Positions 36,959-45,882 of a stretch of 64,000 nt of DNA are shown here, piece by piece (position 1 is the first letter of the stretch; every line of letters begins with the position of its first letter). The position numbers were made by a program, and so were the translations under genes. The notes beneath the pieces were generated by a model. The model made no database searches. It was not told where the DNA came from and saw only the letters and a list, made by a program, of their open reading frames with translations. Origin of the DNA: Rhizobium giardinii bv. giardinii H152 (lineage in GTDB: Bacteria; Pseudomonadota; Alphaproteobacteria; Rhizobiales; Rhizobiaceae); contig NZ_KB902580.1 of the NCBI RefSeq assembly GCF_000379605.1, forward strand, positions 188-64,187. The letters run 5' to 3'.

Positions 36959-37939
36959 ATGCATTTGAAGCGTTTCATCATATTGGCGGCGATGGCCGCA
37001 TCGATCTGTGCGGTGACTGCGACTGCGGGTCGCGGCCAGGACTACCCCTCGAAGACGGTAACGGTCATCGTTCCATTTGCCGCCGGCGGCAATACCGACG
37101 CATTTGGCCGTCTCGTGGCCGAGCAACTAGACAAGCGGCTGGGTCAGCGCTTCATCGTGGAGAACAAGCCCGGCGCCGGCGGCAATGTCGGTCTTGGCGA
37201 ACTCGCCCGCGCCGAACCCGATGGCTACACAATTGGCATGGGAACGGTCAGTTCCAACGCGATTAATCAGAACCTGTTCAAGACGCTGCCCTATGACAAA
37301 GCAAAGGGTTTTGCGCCGCTGTCGCTGATCGCCCGAATGCCGAACGTGCTCGTCGTCAATCCGGAAAAGATGCCGGTCAATTCCGTGCAGGAACTGATCG
37401 AGCTGCTGAAGAAGGAGCCGGGCAAGCACACCTATGCTTCCTCGGGCGTCGGCACCTCGATCCATCTCGCCGGCGAACTGCTCGCAACCAAGACCGGCGT
37501 CAAGATCACCCACGTGCCCTACAAGGGCAGCAGCCAGGCGATCATGGACGTGGTAGCCGGTCATATCGACTTCATGTTCGACAACATTCCGACAGCTGCT
37601 CAGCAGGTAAAGGCGGGCAAACTCCGCGCGCTGGCGGTCACCAGCCTCGACAAGGCATCGCTGCTGCCTGACGTGCCGACGATGGACAGCGTCATTCCCG
37701 GCTTCGAGGCGACTTCCTGGCACGGCATCTTCGCGCCGCCCGGCACCCCGCCGGAAATCGTGGAGAAGCTCAGCCAAGCGGTTCAAGCGATCCTTCACGA
37801 GCCTGCGATGAAGGAGAAGATCGAAGGCATGGGCGCGACTCCGGTCGGTAGCACGTCGGAGGAATTCGCCACATTCATCAAGGGCGAAACCGAGAAATGG
37901 GCCGAAGTCATCAAAGCGGCCAACGTTCCGCTGCAATGA
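36959..37939 (+). CDS. TctC-type periplasmic binding protein (Bug family)
   Basis: Substrate-binding component of a tripartite tricarboxylate transporter, 326 residues. Signal peptide 1-25 (FIILAAMAASICAVTATAGRG), then YPSKTVTVIVPFAAGGNTDAFGR, the Bug-family opening, and the ligand-region GAGGNVGLGELARAEPDGYT. The ATG at 36959 follows GGAGGAGG, excluding the longer frame from 36812. It should capture a carboxylate in the periplasm for the TctA/TctB channel; with dehydratase and aldolase genes downstream the ligand is probably a sugar acid. Confidence 0.94.
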   Translation: MHLKRFIILAAMAASICAVTATAGRGQDYPSKTVTVIVPFAAGGNTDAFGRLVAEQLDKRLGQRFIVENKPGAGGNVGLGELARAEPDGYTIGMGTVSSNAINQNLFKTLPYDKAKGFAPLSLIARMPNVLVVNPEKMPVNSVQELIELLKKEPGKHTYASSGVGTSIHLAGELLATKTGVKITHVPYKGSSQAIMDVVAGHIDFMFDNIPTAAQQVKAGKLRALAVTSLDKASLLPDVPTMDSVIPGFEATSWHGIFAPPGTPPEIVEKLSQAVQAILHEPAMKEKIEGMGATPVGSTSEEFATFIKGETEKWAEVIKAANVPLQ

Positions 37940-38004
37940 CCTTTTCGTCTGCCGGCCGGCGTATCACGCCGGCCGGTGCATCCTGACCTGTGGACCTTGA
38001 AGCC

Positions 38005-38478
38005 ATGTTGAAGATTAAAAACGGCCGCGACTTCGTCGGCGGCGTAGCGATGATCGTCGTCAGCCTCCTTTTCATCTGGTTCGGCCGGGAACTCGACGTC
38101 GGAAACTCGTCCCAGATGGGACCCGGCTATTTTCCCAGGATGCTGAGCCTGCTCCTGATCGGCATCGGAGTGTTGATTATCGTTCAGGCATTGGTCGTTG
38201 CTTCCGAAGGCGAGCCGGACGAAACAGCCAACTGGAAGGCTTACGCACTGGTCATCCTCGCCCCGATTGTCTTTGGGCTCGCGCTCTCTCGCCTGGGGCT
38301 CGCCCCAACGATGTTCCTGATGATCGTCGCCGTCAGCTTCGCCAGCAAATATGCGGGCTGGCGCCAATCGGTCGCGCTCGCCCTGTTCATGGCGATCTGT
38401 TCGGTCGTGCTCTTCACGCGGCTTTTGTCGCTTCCCGTCAACGCCTTCGGGCCATGGATACCGTTCCTCGGCAACTGA
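38005..38478 (+). CDS. TctB-type small permease subunit
   Basis: Small integral membrane subunit of the tripartite tricarboxylate transporter, 157 residues with four hydrophobic segments (VGGVAMIVVSLLFIWFG; MLSLLLIGIGVLIIVQALVV; ALVILAPIVFGLALSRLG; a C-terminal pair). GNSSQMGPGYFPRMLS is the family signature. The GTG at 37990 is another possible start. Between tctC and tctA in the usual order. Confidence 0.9.
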   Translation: MLKIKNGRDFVGGVAMIVVSLLFIWFGRELDVGNSSQMGPGYFPRMLSLLLIGIGVLIIVQALVVASEGEPDETANWKAYALVILAPIVFGLALSRLGLAPTMFLMIVAVSFASKYAGWRQSVALALFMAICSVVLFTRLLSLPVNAFGPWIPFLGN

Positions 38479-38505
38479 CCGACGCCGTCCACGAGGAGTT
38501 TCGTG

Positions 38506-40005
38506 ATGGATATCTTTTCCGACCTGTGGCTCGGCGCCGCCACCGCCTTTCAACCTGTGAACCTAGCCTATGGCTTCATCGGCTGTCTTCTGGGCACGGC
38601 CATCGGAGTTCTGCCGGGGCTCGGACCAACAGCAACAATCGCCATGCTCTTGCCGATCACGTTCGGCCTGCAGCCGGAGGCTGCGCTGATCATGCTGGCA
38701 GGTATCTTTTATGGCGCCCAGTATGGTGGCTCCACTACGGCGATCCTCATCAACCTTCCCGGCGAAAGCTCGTCTGTGGTCACAGCAATCGACGGATACC
38801 AGATGGCACGCAGGGGTAGAGCGGGTGCGGCGCTGGCAACGGCCGCGCTCGGGTCCTTCTTCGCCGGGAGCGTGGCCACCCTCCTGCTCGCAGTGGCAGC
38901 CCCGCCGCTCGCCGCGGTCGCACTAGAGTTCGGGCCTGCCGAATACTTCTCACTGATGGTGCTGGGTCTCGTGGCGTCCGTGGCGCTGGCCAGCGGCTCG
39001 CTCCTCAAGGCCTTCGCGATGATCGTCTTCGGCCTGCTGCTGGGCTCGGTCGGTACCGATGTCGAGAGTGGTGTGCCTCGCTATGTCTTTGGCATCTCGC
39101 AGCTTTATGACGGTCTCAATTTCGTGGCCGTCAGCATGGGCATATTTGGCCTATGCGAGATCCTGCGCAATCTCGAAAATGAGCACGAGCGCTCGGTCGG
39201 CGTCAGGAAGGTCACGGGTCTAATGCTGACGCGCGACGATTTGAGGCGCATCCGCGGCCCCGTTCTGCGCGGCACAGCACTTGGCTCGTTGCTCGGCGTG
39301 CTGCCGGGCGGAGGCGCCATGCTGTCCTCCTTTGCGGCCTATGCGCTGGAAAAGCGCGTCTCGCCAAACCGCGCAGAGTTTGGCAAAGGCGCAATCGAAG
39401 GGGTCGCCGCCCCGGAAGCGGCCAACAATGCCGGCGCGCAGACCTCCTTCATTCCGATGCTGACACTTGGAATCCCTGGCAATCCCGTCATGGCGCTGAT
39501 GGTCGGCGCGATGATCATCCAGGGGATCACGCCCGGCCCCAACGTCATTTCCGAGGAGCCCGCGCTGTTCTGGGGCATGATCGTATCTATGTGGTCGGGG
39601 AACCTGATGCTCGTCATCCTCAACCTGCCGCTGATCGGGTTGTGGGTGCGCATGCTGACCATTCCCTACCACCTTCTGTTTCCGGCGATCATCGGCTTCT
39701 GCTGCATCGGCGCCTACAGCATCAACAACAGCGTTTTTGACGTCTTCATCATGTCGGGCTTTAGCGTTGTAGGCTTTGCACTTTTCAAGCTTCGCTTCGA
39801 GCCGGCACCCTTGCTCCTGGGCTTCATCCTGGGGCCAATGCTGGAGGAAAACCTGCGGCGCGCCATGCTGATCAGCCAAGGCGATCCGACCATCTTCGTA
39901 CGCAGCCCGCTCAGCCTGTCGCTGCTGGTGGTCGCTGTGCTCGTGCTGGGCCTCGTTCTTGCACCTTCGATCAACCGCAAGCGTAACGAAGCCTTCACGG
40001 AGTGA
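38506..40005 (+). CDS. TctA-type large permease subunit
   Basis: Large channel subunit of the tripartite tricarboxylate transporter, 499 residues and about 12 helices. Family motifs: GVLPGLGPTATIAMLLPIT and FYGAQYGGSTTAILINLPGE near the N-terminus, and the second-half GVLPGGGAMLSSFAAYALEK. GAGGAG ends 7 bases before the ATG at 38506; a GTG at 38503 also opens the frame. Imports the substrate caught by TctC using the ion gradient. Confidence 0.95.
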   Translation: MDIFSDLWLGAATAFQPVNLAYGFIGCLLGTAIGVLPGLGPTATIAMLLPITFGLQPEAALIMLAGIFYGAQYGGSTTAILINLPGESSSVVTAIDGYQMARRGRAGAALATAALGSFFAGSVATLLLAVAAPPLAAVALEFGPAEYFSLMVLGLVASVALASGSLLKAFAMIVFGLLLGSVGTDVESGVPRYVFGISQLYDGLNFVAVSMGIFGLCEILRNLENEHERSVGVRKVTGLMLTRDDLRRIRGPVLRGTALGSLLGVLPGGGAMLSSFAAYALEKRVSPNRAEFGKGAIEGVAAPEAANNAGAQTSFIPMLTLGIPGNPVMALMVGAMIIQGITPGPNVISEEPALFWGMIVSMWSGNLMLVILNLPLIGLWVRMLTIPYHLLFPAIIGFCCIGAYSINNSVFDVFIMSGFSVVGFALFKLRFEPAPLLLGFILGPMLEENLRRAMLISQGDPTIFVRSPLSLSLLVVAVLVLGLVLAPSINRKRNEAFTE

Positions 40006-40044
40006 CCCGATGCAAACCTCACTGACACAAGAAAGAACTAGCCG

Positions 40045-40947
40045 ATGACTGAAGAACTAAGCAATGCCCTCACGGGCATCTCCGGCATCCTCGTCACCCC
40101 CTATGACAACGCCGGTGAGATCGAGCCGCGGCGACAGAAGCCGATCGTCGACAAGGCGATTGCCGCGGGCGTGCACATTCTTGTCGCCAACGGCAATACG
40201 GGCGAATTCTATGCCCTGACTGTTGAGGAGGCAGAGGCCATGGTCCGCGCCTCGGCGCAACATGTCGATGGCCGCATACCTCTGCTGGCGGGTGTGGGAC
40301 GGGGAGTGCGCGATGCTTGTCAGTTGGCACGCGCCTCAAAAGCGGCAGGCGCTGCAGCCCTGATGATCCACCAGCCGCCGGATCCGTTCTCGGCGCCGCG
40401 CGGCCTTGTCGACTATGTGAAGACGATTGCCGACGCGGCCGATGGTCTGCCGATCATGCTCTACCTGCGCAACGATGCCATCGGCATCAAGGCGATCCGC
40501 GATCTTTGCGCGCTCGCCTCGGTCATCGGGGTCAAGTGGGCGACGCCCAATCCGCTGAAGCTTGCCGAGGCGATCGCCGCCACCGATCCCGACATCGTAT
40601 GGGTCGGGGGGCTGGCCGAAGTCTGGGCGCCCGCCTTCTATGCGGTCGGCGCGCGCGGCTTCACCTCTGGTCTCATCAATGTCTGGCCTGAGCGATCGGT
40701 CGCCATCCATTCGGCCCTGGAAGCGGGGGACTACCACGAGGCCAATCGCCTGATAGCGGGCGTGAGAGCATTCGAGGACATCCGCGCCGAGGAACTGAAC
40801 GGAACCAATGTCACGGGCGTCAAGGCGGCCTTGGCAGAGATCGGCCATGACTGCGGCGCCACGCGGCCACCATCAGCTTGGCCGCTCACTTCATCCCAGC
40901 ATTTGGCGTTACAGGCATTCATCACAACAAACGAAATCCGCTTCTGA
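40045..40947 (+). CDS. DapA-family lyase/dehydratase (2-keto-3-deoxy sugar acid)
   Basis: TIM-barrel Schiff-base enzyme of the dihydrodipicolinate synthase / N-acetylneuraminate lyase superfamily, 300 residues. Catalytic Y140 (PIMLYLRN) and K164 (GVKWATPN) and the GNTGEF phosphate/carboxylate loop (50-55) are present. In an operon with sugar-acid uptake and an IlvD/Edd dehydratase, it most likely cleaves or dehydrates a 2-keto-3-deoxy sugar acid rather than making dihydrodipicolinate. It begins 39 bases after tctA. Confidence 0.9.
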   Translation: MTEELSNALTGISGILVTPYDNAGEIEPRRQKPIVDKAIAAGVHILVANGNTGEFYALTVEEAEAMVRASAQHVDGRIPLLAGVGRGVRDACQLARASKAAGAAALMIHQPPDPFSAPRGLVDYVKTIADAADGLPIMLYLRNDAIGIKAIRDLCALASVIGVKWATPNPLKLAEAIAATDPDIVWVGGLAEVWAPAFYAVGARGFTSGLINVWPERSVAIHSALEAGDYHEANRLIAGVRAFEDIRAEELNGTNVTGVKAALAEIGHDCGATRPPSAWPLTSSQHLALQAFITTNEIRF

Positions 40948-40985
40948 TTGAAGCCAATGCTGCCGAAGACCGGCCGGAGAAGTCC

Positions 40986-42722
40986 ATGACACCAAAAAAG
41001 ACCTACGAGCAAATGCGATCCGCCCGCTGGATGGTGCCGGACGACCAGCGTTCCTTTGGCCACCGTTCCAGGACCATGCAAATGGGCTACGATCCGGAGG
41101 ACTGGGAGGGACGGCCTATCGTCGCGATCCTAAATACCTGGTCGGATGCCCAGCCCTGCCACGTGCATTTCAAGGACCGCGTGGAATGGGTGAGACGCGG
41201 CATTTTGCAGGCAGGTGGTTTTCCCATGGAGTTGCCAGCGCTGTCGCTATCGGAGAACTTCGTCAAACCGACGACCATGCTCTATCGCAACTTGCTGGCG
41301 ATGGAGGCGGAAGAGCTGCTGCGCTCGCATCCCGTCGATGGCGCCGTGCTGATGGGTGGCTGCGACAAGACGACGCCGGCCCTGATCATGGGCGCGCTCA
41401 GCATGGGCCTCCCCTTCGTCTTCCTGCCCGCGGGACCGATGCTGCGCGGCAATTATGCCGGCAAGTATCTGGGATCGGGCACAGACGGATTCAAATACTG
41501 GGACGAGCGCCGCGCCGGCACGATCTCGAAGGAGGAATGGCAGGGCATCGAGGGCGGCATTGCCCGCTCCTACGGCCATTGCATGACCATGGGTACGGCC
41601 TCGACCATGACGGCGATCGCCGAAGCCATGGGGCTTTCCCTGCCCGGCGCCTCATCCATCCCGGCCGCGGATGCCGGCCACCAGCGCATGTCGACGCAGT
41701 GCGGCCGCCGCGTCGTCGAAATGATCTGGGAAGACCTGACGCCGGAAAAGATCGTGACGCCAGCCGCGGTCGAAAATGCCGTAACGGTGGCCATGGCGAC
41801 GGGCTGTTCCACCAACGCCATCATCCATGTGATAGCCATGGCGCGCCGCGCCGGCATTCCGCTGGAGCTCGACGACCTCGACCGTATCGGCCGCACCACG
41901 CCGGTGATCGCCAATATCAGGCCTTCAGGCAGCAATTACCTGATGGAGGACTTCTACTATGCCGGCGGCCTACGCGCGCTGATGAAGCAGTTGGGCGACA
42001 AGCTTGACAGTTCGGCGATTACGGTTACCGGCAGGTCGCTGACCGATGGGCTGGAAGCGGTGAAAATCTGGAACGAGGATGTGATCCGACCCCTCACCAA
42101 CCCCGTCTATCACGAGGGATCGCTCGCCGTTCTGAAGGGTAATCTCTGCCCTGACGGCGCCGTCATCAAGCCAGCGGCCTGCGATCCGAAATTCCACCGG
42201 CACAAGGGGCCAGCGCTGGTGGCCGACAGCTATGCGGAGCTAAAGAAGATTATAGACGATCCCGATTATCCGCTGACGCCGGATACCGTGTTGGTGCTCC
42301 GCAATGCCGGCCCGCAGGGCGGACCGGGAATGCCGGAATGGGGCATGATCCCCATGCCGAAGGCGCTCTTGAAGCTCGGCCTGCGCGACATGATGCGCAT
42401 CTCAGATGCCCGTATGTCCGGTACGTCCTTCGGTGCCTGCGTGCTGCATGCCGCCCCGGAAGCCTATGTCGGCGGGCCGCTCGCCCTGCTTCGCACCGGC
42501 GATACAGTCGAGGTGGATATTCCCGCACGCAGCCTCAACATGTTGGTGCCGGACGACGAACTGGCCGCCCGCCGCGCAGCCTGGACGCCGCCACCGCAAC
42601 GGTATGGGCGCGGCTACGGCCTGATGTTCTCAAAACATGTCGAGCAGGCCGACAAGGGTTGCGACTTTGATTTCCTCAAGACGGATTTCGGCCCCCCGGT
42701 CGATGAGCCAGCGATCAACTGA
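40986..42722 (+). CDS. IlvD/Edd-family sugar-acid dehydratase
   Basis: Iron-sulfur dehydratase of 578 residues. The three likely cluster ligands are C58 (SDAQPCHVH), C126 (MGGCDKTTPA) and C199 (YGHCMTMGTAS); ATGCSTNAIIHV and the C-terminal SDARMSGTSFGACVLHAAPE are family landmarks. Such enzymes convert aldonates (xylonate, arabonate, gluconate and others) to 2-keto-3-deoxy acids, or dihydroxy acids in valine synthesis; the neighbouring transporter and DapA-family lyase favour an aldonate. The start at 40986 is 38 bases after the lyase stop. Confidence 0.92.
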   Translation: MTPKKTYEQMRSARWMVPDDQRSFGHRSRTMQMGYDPEDWEGRPIVAILNTWSDAQPCHVHFKDRVEWVRRGILQAGGFPMELPALSLSENFVKPTTMLYRNLLAMEAEELLRSHPVDGAVLMGGCDKTTPALIMGALSMGLPFVFLPAGPMLRGNYAGKYLGSGTDGFKYWDERRAGTISKEEWQGIEGGIARSYGHCMTMGTASTMTAIAEAMGLSLPGASSIPAADAGHQRMSTQCGRRVVEMIWEDLTPEKIVTPAAVENAVTVAMATGCSTNAIIHVIAMARRAGIPLELDDLDRIGRTTPVIANIRPSGSNYLMEDFYYAGGLRALMKQLGDKLDSSAITVTGRSLTDGLEAVKIWNEDVIRPLTNPVYHEGSLAVLKGNLCPDGAVIKPAACDPKFHRHKGPALVADSYAELKKIIDDPDYPLTPDTVLVLRNAGPQGGPGMPEWGMIPMPKALLKLGLRDMMRISDARMSGTSFGACVLHAAPEAYVGGPLALLRTGDTVEVDIPARSLNMLVPDDELAARRAAWTPPPQRYGRGYGLMFSKHVEQADKGCDFDFLKTDFGPPVDEPAIN

Positions 42723-42740
42723 CCAAACCAGGAGCATTCG

Positions 42741-43466
42741 ATGTCCGACTACGTATTGTCCGAAGCCACCTTCGCCAAGCTCATGAAGATCTCGACGGCC
42801 TCGGTGGCGACAGCCCTCTATAAGCGCGGCCTACGCAACCAGTTCATCCAGAATGTCCAGCCCATCTCGTGGAAGGGTGTCAACATGGTCGGTCAGGCCT
42901 TCACGCTCCGCTACATCCCGGCGCGCGAGGATCGCAATGCGATCACCGTGTTCCGCAATGCGGACCATCCCCAGCGGGTGGCAGTGGAGACCTGCCCAGC
43001 GGGGCATGTGTTGGTCATGGACAGCCGCAAGGACCCACGCGCGGCGTCCGCAGGCTCAATCCTTGTCACCCGGCTTGCCGTTCGCGGCTGCGCCGGTGTC
43101 GTCTCCGACGGCGGCTTTCGCGATGCCGAGGGAATTGGGCGGCTCGACATGCCGGCCTATCACCAGCGGCCATCGGCGCCGACCAACCTGACGCTGCACG
43201 AAGCACTCGACATCAACGTGCCGATCTCCTGCGGCGACGCGCCAGTGTTTCCGGGCGACGTGATGCTGGGCGATGGCGATGGCGTTATGGTCATCCCCGC
43301 GCATCTCGCTGACGAGATCGCCGAGGAATGCACCGGCATGGAAAGCTTCGAGGAATTCGTGCTGGAACAGGTCCTCGACGGCGCCGCCGTCATTGGCCTT
43401 TATCCGCCGACGTCTGACAAGGCCCAGGCCGACTACGCAGACTGGCGAACGAAGACGGGGCGATAA
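42741..43466 (+). CDS. RraA-like aldolase (HMG/CHA aldolase type)
   Basis: Protein of 241 residues of the RraA / 4-hydroxy-4-methyl-2-oxoglutarate aldolase family. The core motif VSDGGFRDAEGI carries the metal-binding G-x-x-RD pattern, and GDAPVFPGDVMLGDGDGVMVIP is the second landmark. Family members are class II pyruvate aldolases or oxaloacetate decarboxylases, and some inhibit RNase E. As the last gene of a sugar-acid operon an aldolase or decarboxylase role on the pathway's 2-keto acid is preferred. 18 bases after the dehydratase. Confidence 0.88.
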   Translation: MSDYVLSEATFAKLMKISTASVATALYKRGLRNQFIQNVQPISWKGVNMVGQAFTLRYIPAREDRNAITVFRNADHPQRVAVETCPAGHVLVMDSRKDPRAASAGSILVTRLAVRGCAGVVSDGGFRDAEGIGRLDMPAYHQRPSAPTNLTLHEALDINVPISCGDAPVFPGDVMLGDGDGVMVIPAHLADEIAEECTGMESFEEFVLEQVLDGAAVIGLYPPTSDKAQADYADWRTKTGR

Positions 43467-44118
43467 GACAAAAATAGCTCTTAAAGGGGGGTCGAACCAA
43501 CGACCTGTTGTTCCAATTCCCCATTTAAGCCAGATTCTGTAGGCGTCGCTTGAACCAGGCTTGTTGGAATAACCGCTGTGGGGCCGATGAACGAACCCGC
43601 TGCGCGGGAGGGCGCCCGCGGCTAAGGTAGAGATCAACAACCGGTCGTCGCGCATGCATTGAGCGTCGTTCGTTGTGGCAGATTTGATTAATTTAAGCTG
43701 GAGAACCTGATTATCGCCCTGCTGCGCATGGCCTTGGGTGCGGCGAGCGAGTCGTAGCCGCGAGGAAGGAGCAAGGAACCCGTAGGTAAGTATAGCTTAT
43801 CGTAAGTGAGCCATCTCAGACGATTTTGTTGCCATCTCCGGCCGCATGCCCTGTACGAGCCGGGGGCCGAACGGTTCCGGGGCGCTTGTCGGTCGCGAAG
43901 CGGCTGTGATCGGCTGGCCAGCCCCTTTTTGAAACCCGCATGGTACTGACAGGCATGGATGGCGGGAGCCGTACTGTTCGCTATCTGCGTCGGACTGGGT
44001 TCCGGTCTGACAAGTATCGTCGGCGGCAAAGATCGAAATAATAGCTTGAGTCCGACGGGGCACCAGAGATTGGAAGCACACACACGCCCGGCTGCAAGGC
44101 ACTCCGGAAGCGGAGCCA
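43467..44118. other. No gene recognised
   Basis: About 650 bases after the sugar-acid operon and before the TetR gene stop. Overlapping frames on both strands are not family-like. Probably the end of the operon transcript plus decayed sequence. Confidence 0.4.
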
Positions 44119-44736
44119 CTATATTTGACTCAGCCGGGGCGTCGATGCTTCGCTGGCGGATGTCAATGCTTCGGCTGCGCGCCGAAGGAGCGGCGTGGCC
44201 TCACCCGGCTCAAAGATCTGCGAGCTGACGAAGGCGCCGTTGATGAGAACAGCAAGCTGTCCTGCAAGTTCATCGGGTGCACGCACGCCCAGCCGCTCCG
44301 AGATCACTTTCAGCCGCCGTCGCATTTCGCGTTTGTGGGTTTCGGCGATCTTGCGGGCGGGATGATCTGCTTCGGGGAACTCGGCCGCCACGTTGATTTG
44401 CGGGCAGCCCCGGTAGTGCGGGCGCCCGACGCGTTCACCGATCCAACCGAGATGAGCATCCAATTCCGCCTTGGCGTTGTCTCGATGTTGCGCTGTCACG
44501 CTCTCCCACTGGCTCCAGAAGTCATGATCCTCGCGCTCCAAAAATGCGGCGATGAGATCATCCTTCGTACCGAAGTGCCGGTAGAGGCTTGTCTTGGCGA
44601 CGCCGGCTTTCTGGACCACAAGATCGACACCCACGGCACGGACCCCCTGCTTGTAGAAGAGCTCCGACGCTGTTTCCAAAATCCTGTTGCGAACATCGGT
44701 GCCTTGCCCGGCTTGAAGGGATGCGGTTTTCGGCAT
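44119..44736 (-). CDS. TetR-family repressor
   Basis: Regulator of 205 residues. The N-terminal HTH (RNRILETASELFYKQGVRAV, then KAGVAKTSLYRHFGTKDDLI, residues about 16-62) is clear; the C-terminal ligand domain resembles TetR_C regulators of oxidoreductase genes and contains YRGCPQINVAAEF. Divergent from a saccharopine-dehydrogenase-like gene, with a 14-bp inverted repeat over the shared promoter that it probably occupies. Confidence 0.92.
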   Translation of the reverse strand: MPKTASLQAGQGTDVRNRILETASELFYKQGVRAVGVDLVVQKAGVAKTSLYRHFGTKDDLIAAFLEREDHDFWSQWESVTAQHRDNAKAELDAHLGWIGERVGRPHYRGCPQINVAAEFPEADHPARKIAETHKREMRRRLKVISERLGVRAPDELAGQLAVLINGAFVSSQIFEPGEATPLLRRAAEALTSASEASTPRLSQI

Positions 44737-44779
44737 GCTTTGTCTCCACTGTATTTCCGCAAGCGTAGCACATAGGGAC

Positions 44780-44832
44780 TTGACACGCTACAGACCTGTA
44801 GGTACTTCTTCGCAACAGACAGGTCTGTAGCG
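44780..44832 (+). promoter_or_regulatory. Promoter with TetR-type inverted repeat
   Basis: CGCTACAGACCTGT (44786-44799) and ACAGGTCTGTAGCG (44819-44832) are perfect inverted repeats, 19 bases apart. Within the first, CTACAG-AC-CTGTAG is itself a palindrome. TTGACA at 44780-44785 is a good -35 element, with TACTTC at 44803-44808 as a poor -10 at 17-base spacing. A dimeric repressor at both sites would block the plus-strand promoter 12 bases from the start codon. Confidence 0.7.
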
Positions 44833-44844
44833 CAGGAGGAACGA

Positions 44845-45882
44845 ATGTCGGATCGGGTTGCGGTAACTTCCAGAGTGGTGGCGGTATTTGGTGCGGCCGG
44901 ACATACCGGCCGCTTCGTCGTGGCGGAATTGCTGCGCCGCGGGATTAGGCCTATCGCCATAGCACGCAGTGCAGACGCGCTTGCAGCAGCAAACTTTCGC
45001 GAGCCGGAGGTGCTCTGCCGTCCAGCGACCGTGGATGATGAGGGGTCGCTCCTGCAGGCATTGGCCGGCGCGGGGGCCGTGATCAATTGCGCAGGACCTT
45101 TCCTCGATACCGCCGATGCCCTGGCGGCCGCAGCGGTGAAGTTGAGGATCCACTATCTTGATGTCAGCGCTGAGCAACCGAGCGTGACAACAACGCTCGA
45201 GAAGTTCGACAAGCCCGCCCGCGAGGCCGGCATCGCGGTCATTCCCGGCACCGGATTCTACGGTGGATTGGCCGACCTCCTGGTCACCGCAGTGCTGGGC
45301 GACTGGATATCTGCGGATACGATCGACATCTTGATTGGCCTCGACAGCTGGCACCCGACGCGCGGGACCCGCGTCACCGGTGAGCGCAACAAGGCGACGC
45401 GCATGGTTGTGGCTGACGGCAGCCTTACTCCCTTGCCGCTTCCGTCCGCACAGAAGCATTGGAACTTCGGAGCCGCGCTGGGCGAACAACTCGTCAGTGA
45501 AATGCCATTTTCGGAGATCGTTCTAATTTCTCGACACGTGAAGACATCCGAGCTCCACACCTATCTGAGCACGGCCGCTCTGACCGACATACGCGACAAG
45601 ACGACGCCCGCCCCGCAGGCCGTGGACTCGACGGGCAGATCAGCGCAACGGTTCGTGGTCGATGTCATCGCGCGGCGGGAAGGTGCGACCCGCCGGATTA
45701 TCGCCAGGGGGCAGGATATATATGCTTTCACCGCACCGCTCGTCTGTGAGGTTGTCGAGCGTCTCGTCCGCCAGCAATTCAGCCAGGCGGGAGCCCACGC
45801 CCCCGGCGAAATCCTGAACGCCCGCGAGGTTCTCACCGTGCTCCACCCTGATCACTTGGAGTTCGAAATTGCCGCATCGTGA
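44845..45882 (+). CDS. Saccharopine dehydrogenase-like NAD(P)-binding oxidoreductase
   Basis: Rossmann-fold protein of 345 residues. The N-terminal VVAVFGAAGHTGRFVVAELL is the dinucleotide motif; INCAGPFLDTADALAAAAVK and YLDVSAEQPSV are typical of the saccharopine dehydrogenase/trans-acting enoyl reductase-like group. AGGAGG ends 5 bases before the ATG. The substrate is unknown; its divergent TetR repressor suggests induction by a small toxic or metabolic compound. Confidence 0.88.
   Translation: MSDRVAVTSRVVAVFGAAGHTGRFVVAELLRRGIRPIAIARSADALAAANFREPEVLCRPATVDDEGSLLQALAGAGAVINCAGPFLDTADALAAAAVKLRIHYLDVSAEQPSVTTTLEKFDKPAREAGIAVIPGTGFYGGLADLLVTAVLGDWISADTIDILIGLDSWHPTRGTRVTGERNKATRMVVADGSLTPLPLPSAQKHWNFGAALGEQLVSEMPFSEIVLISRHVKTSELHTYLSTAALTDIRDKTTPAPQAVDSTGRSAQRFVVDVIARREGATRRIIARGQDIYAFTAPLVCEVVERLVRQQFSQAGAHAPGEILNAREVLTVLHPDHLEFEIAAS

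Noticed and set aside
43688..44119. 143-codon minus-strand frame
   Set aside because: Residue mix is not family-like, no start signal; probably chance in GC-rich DNA.
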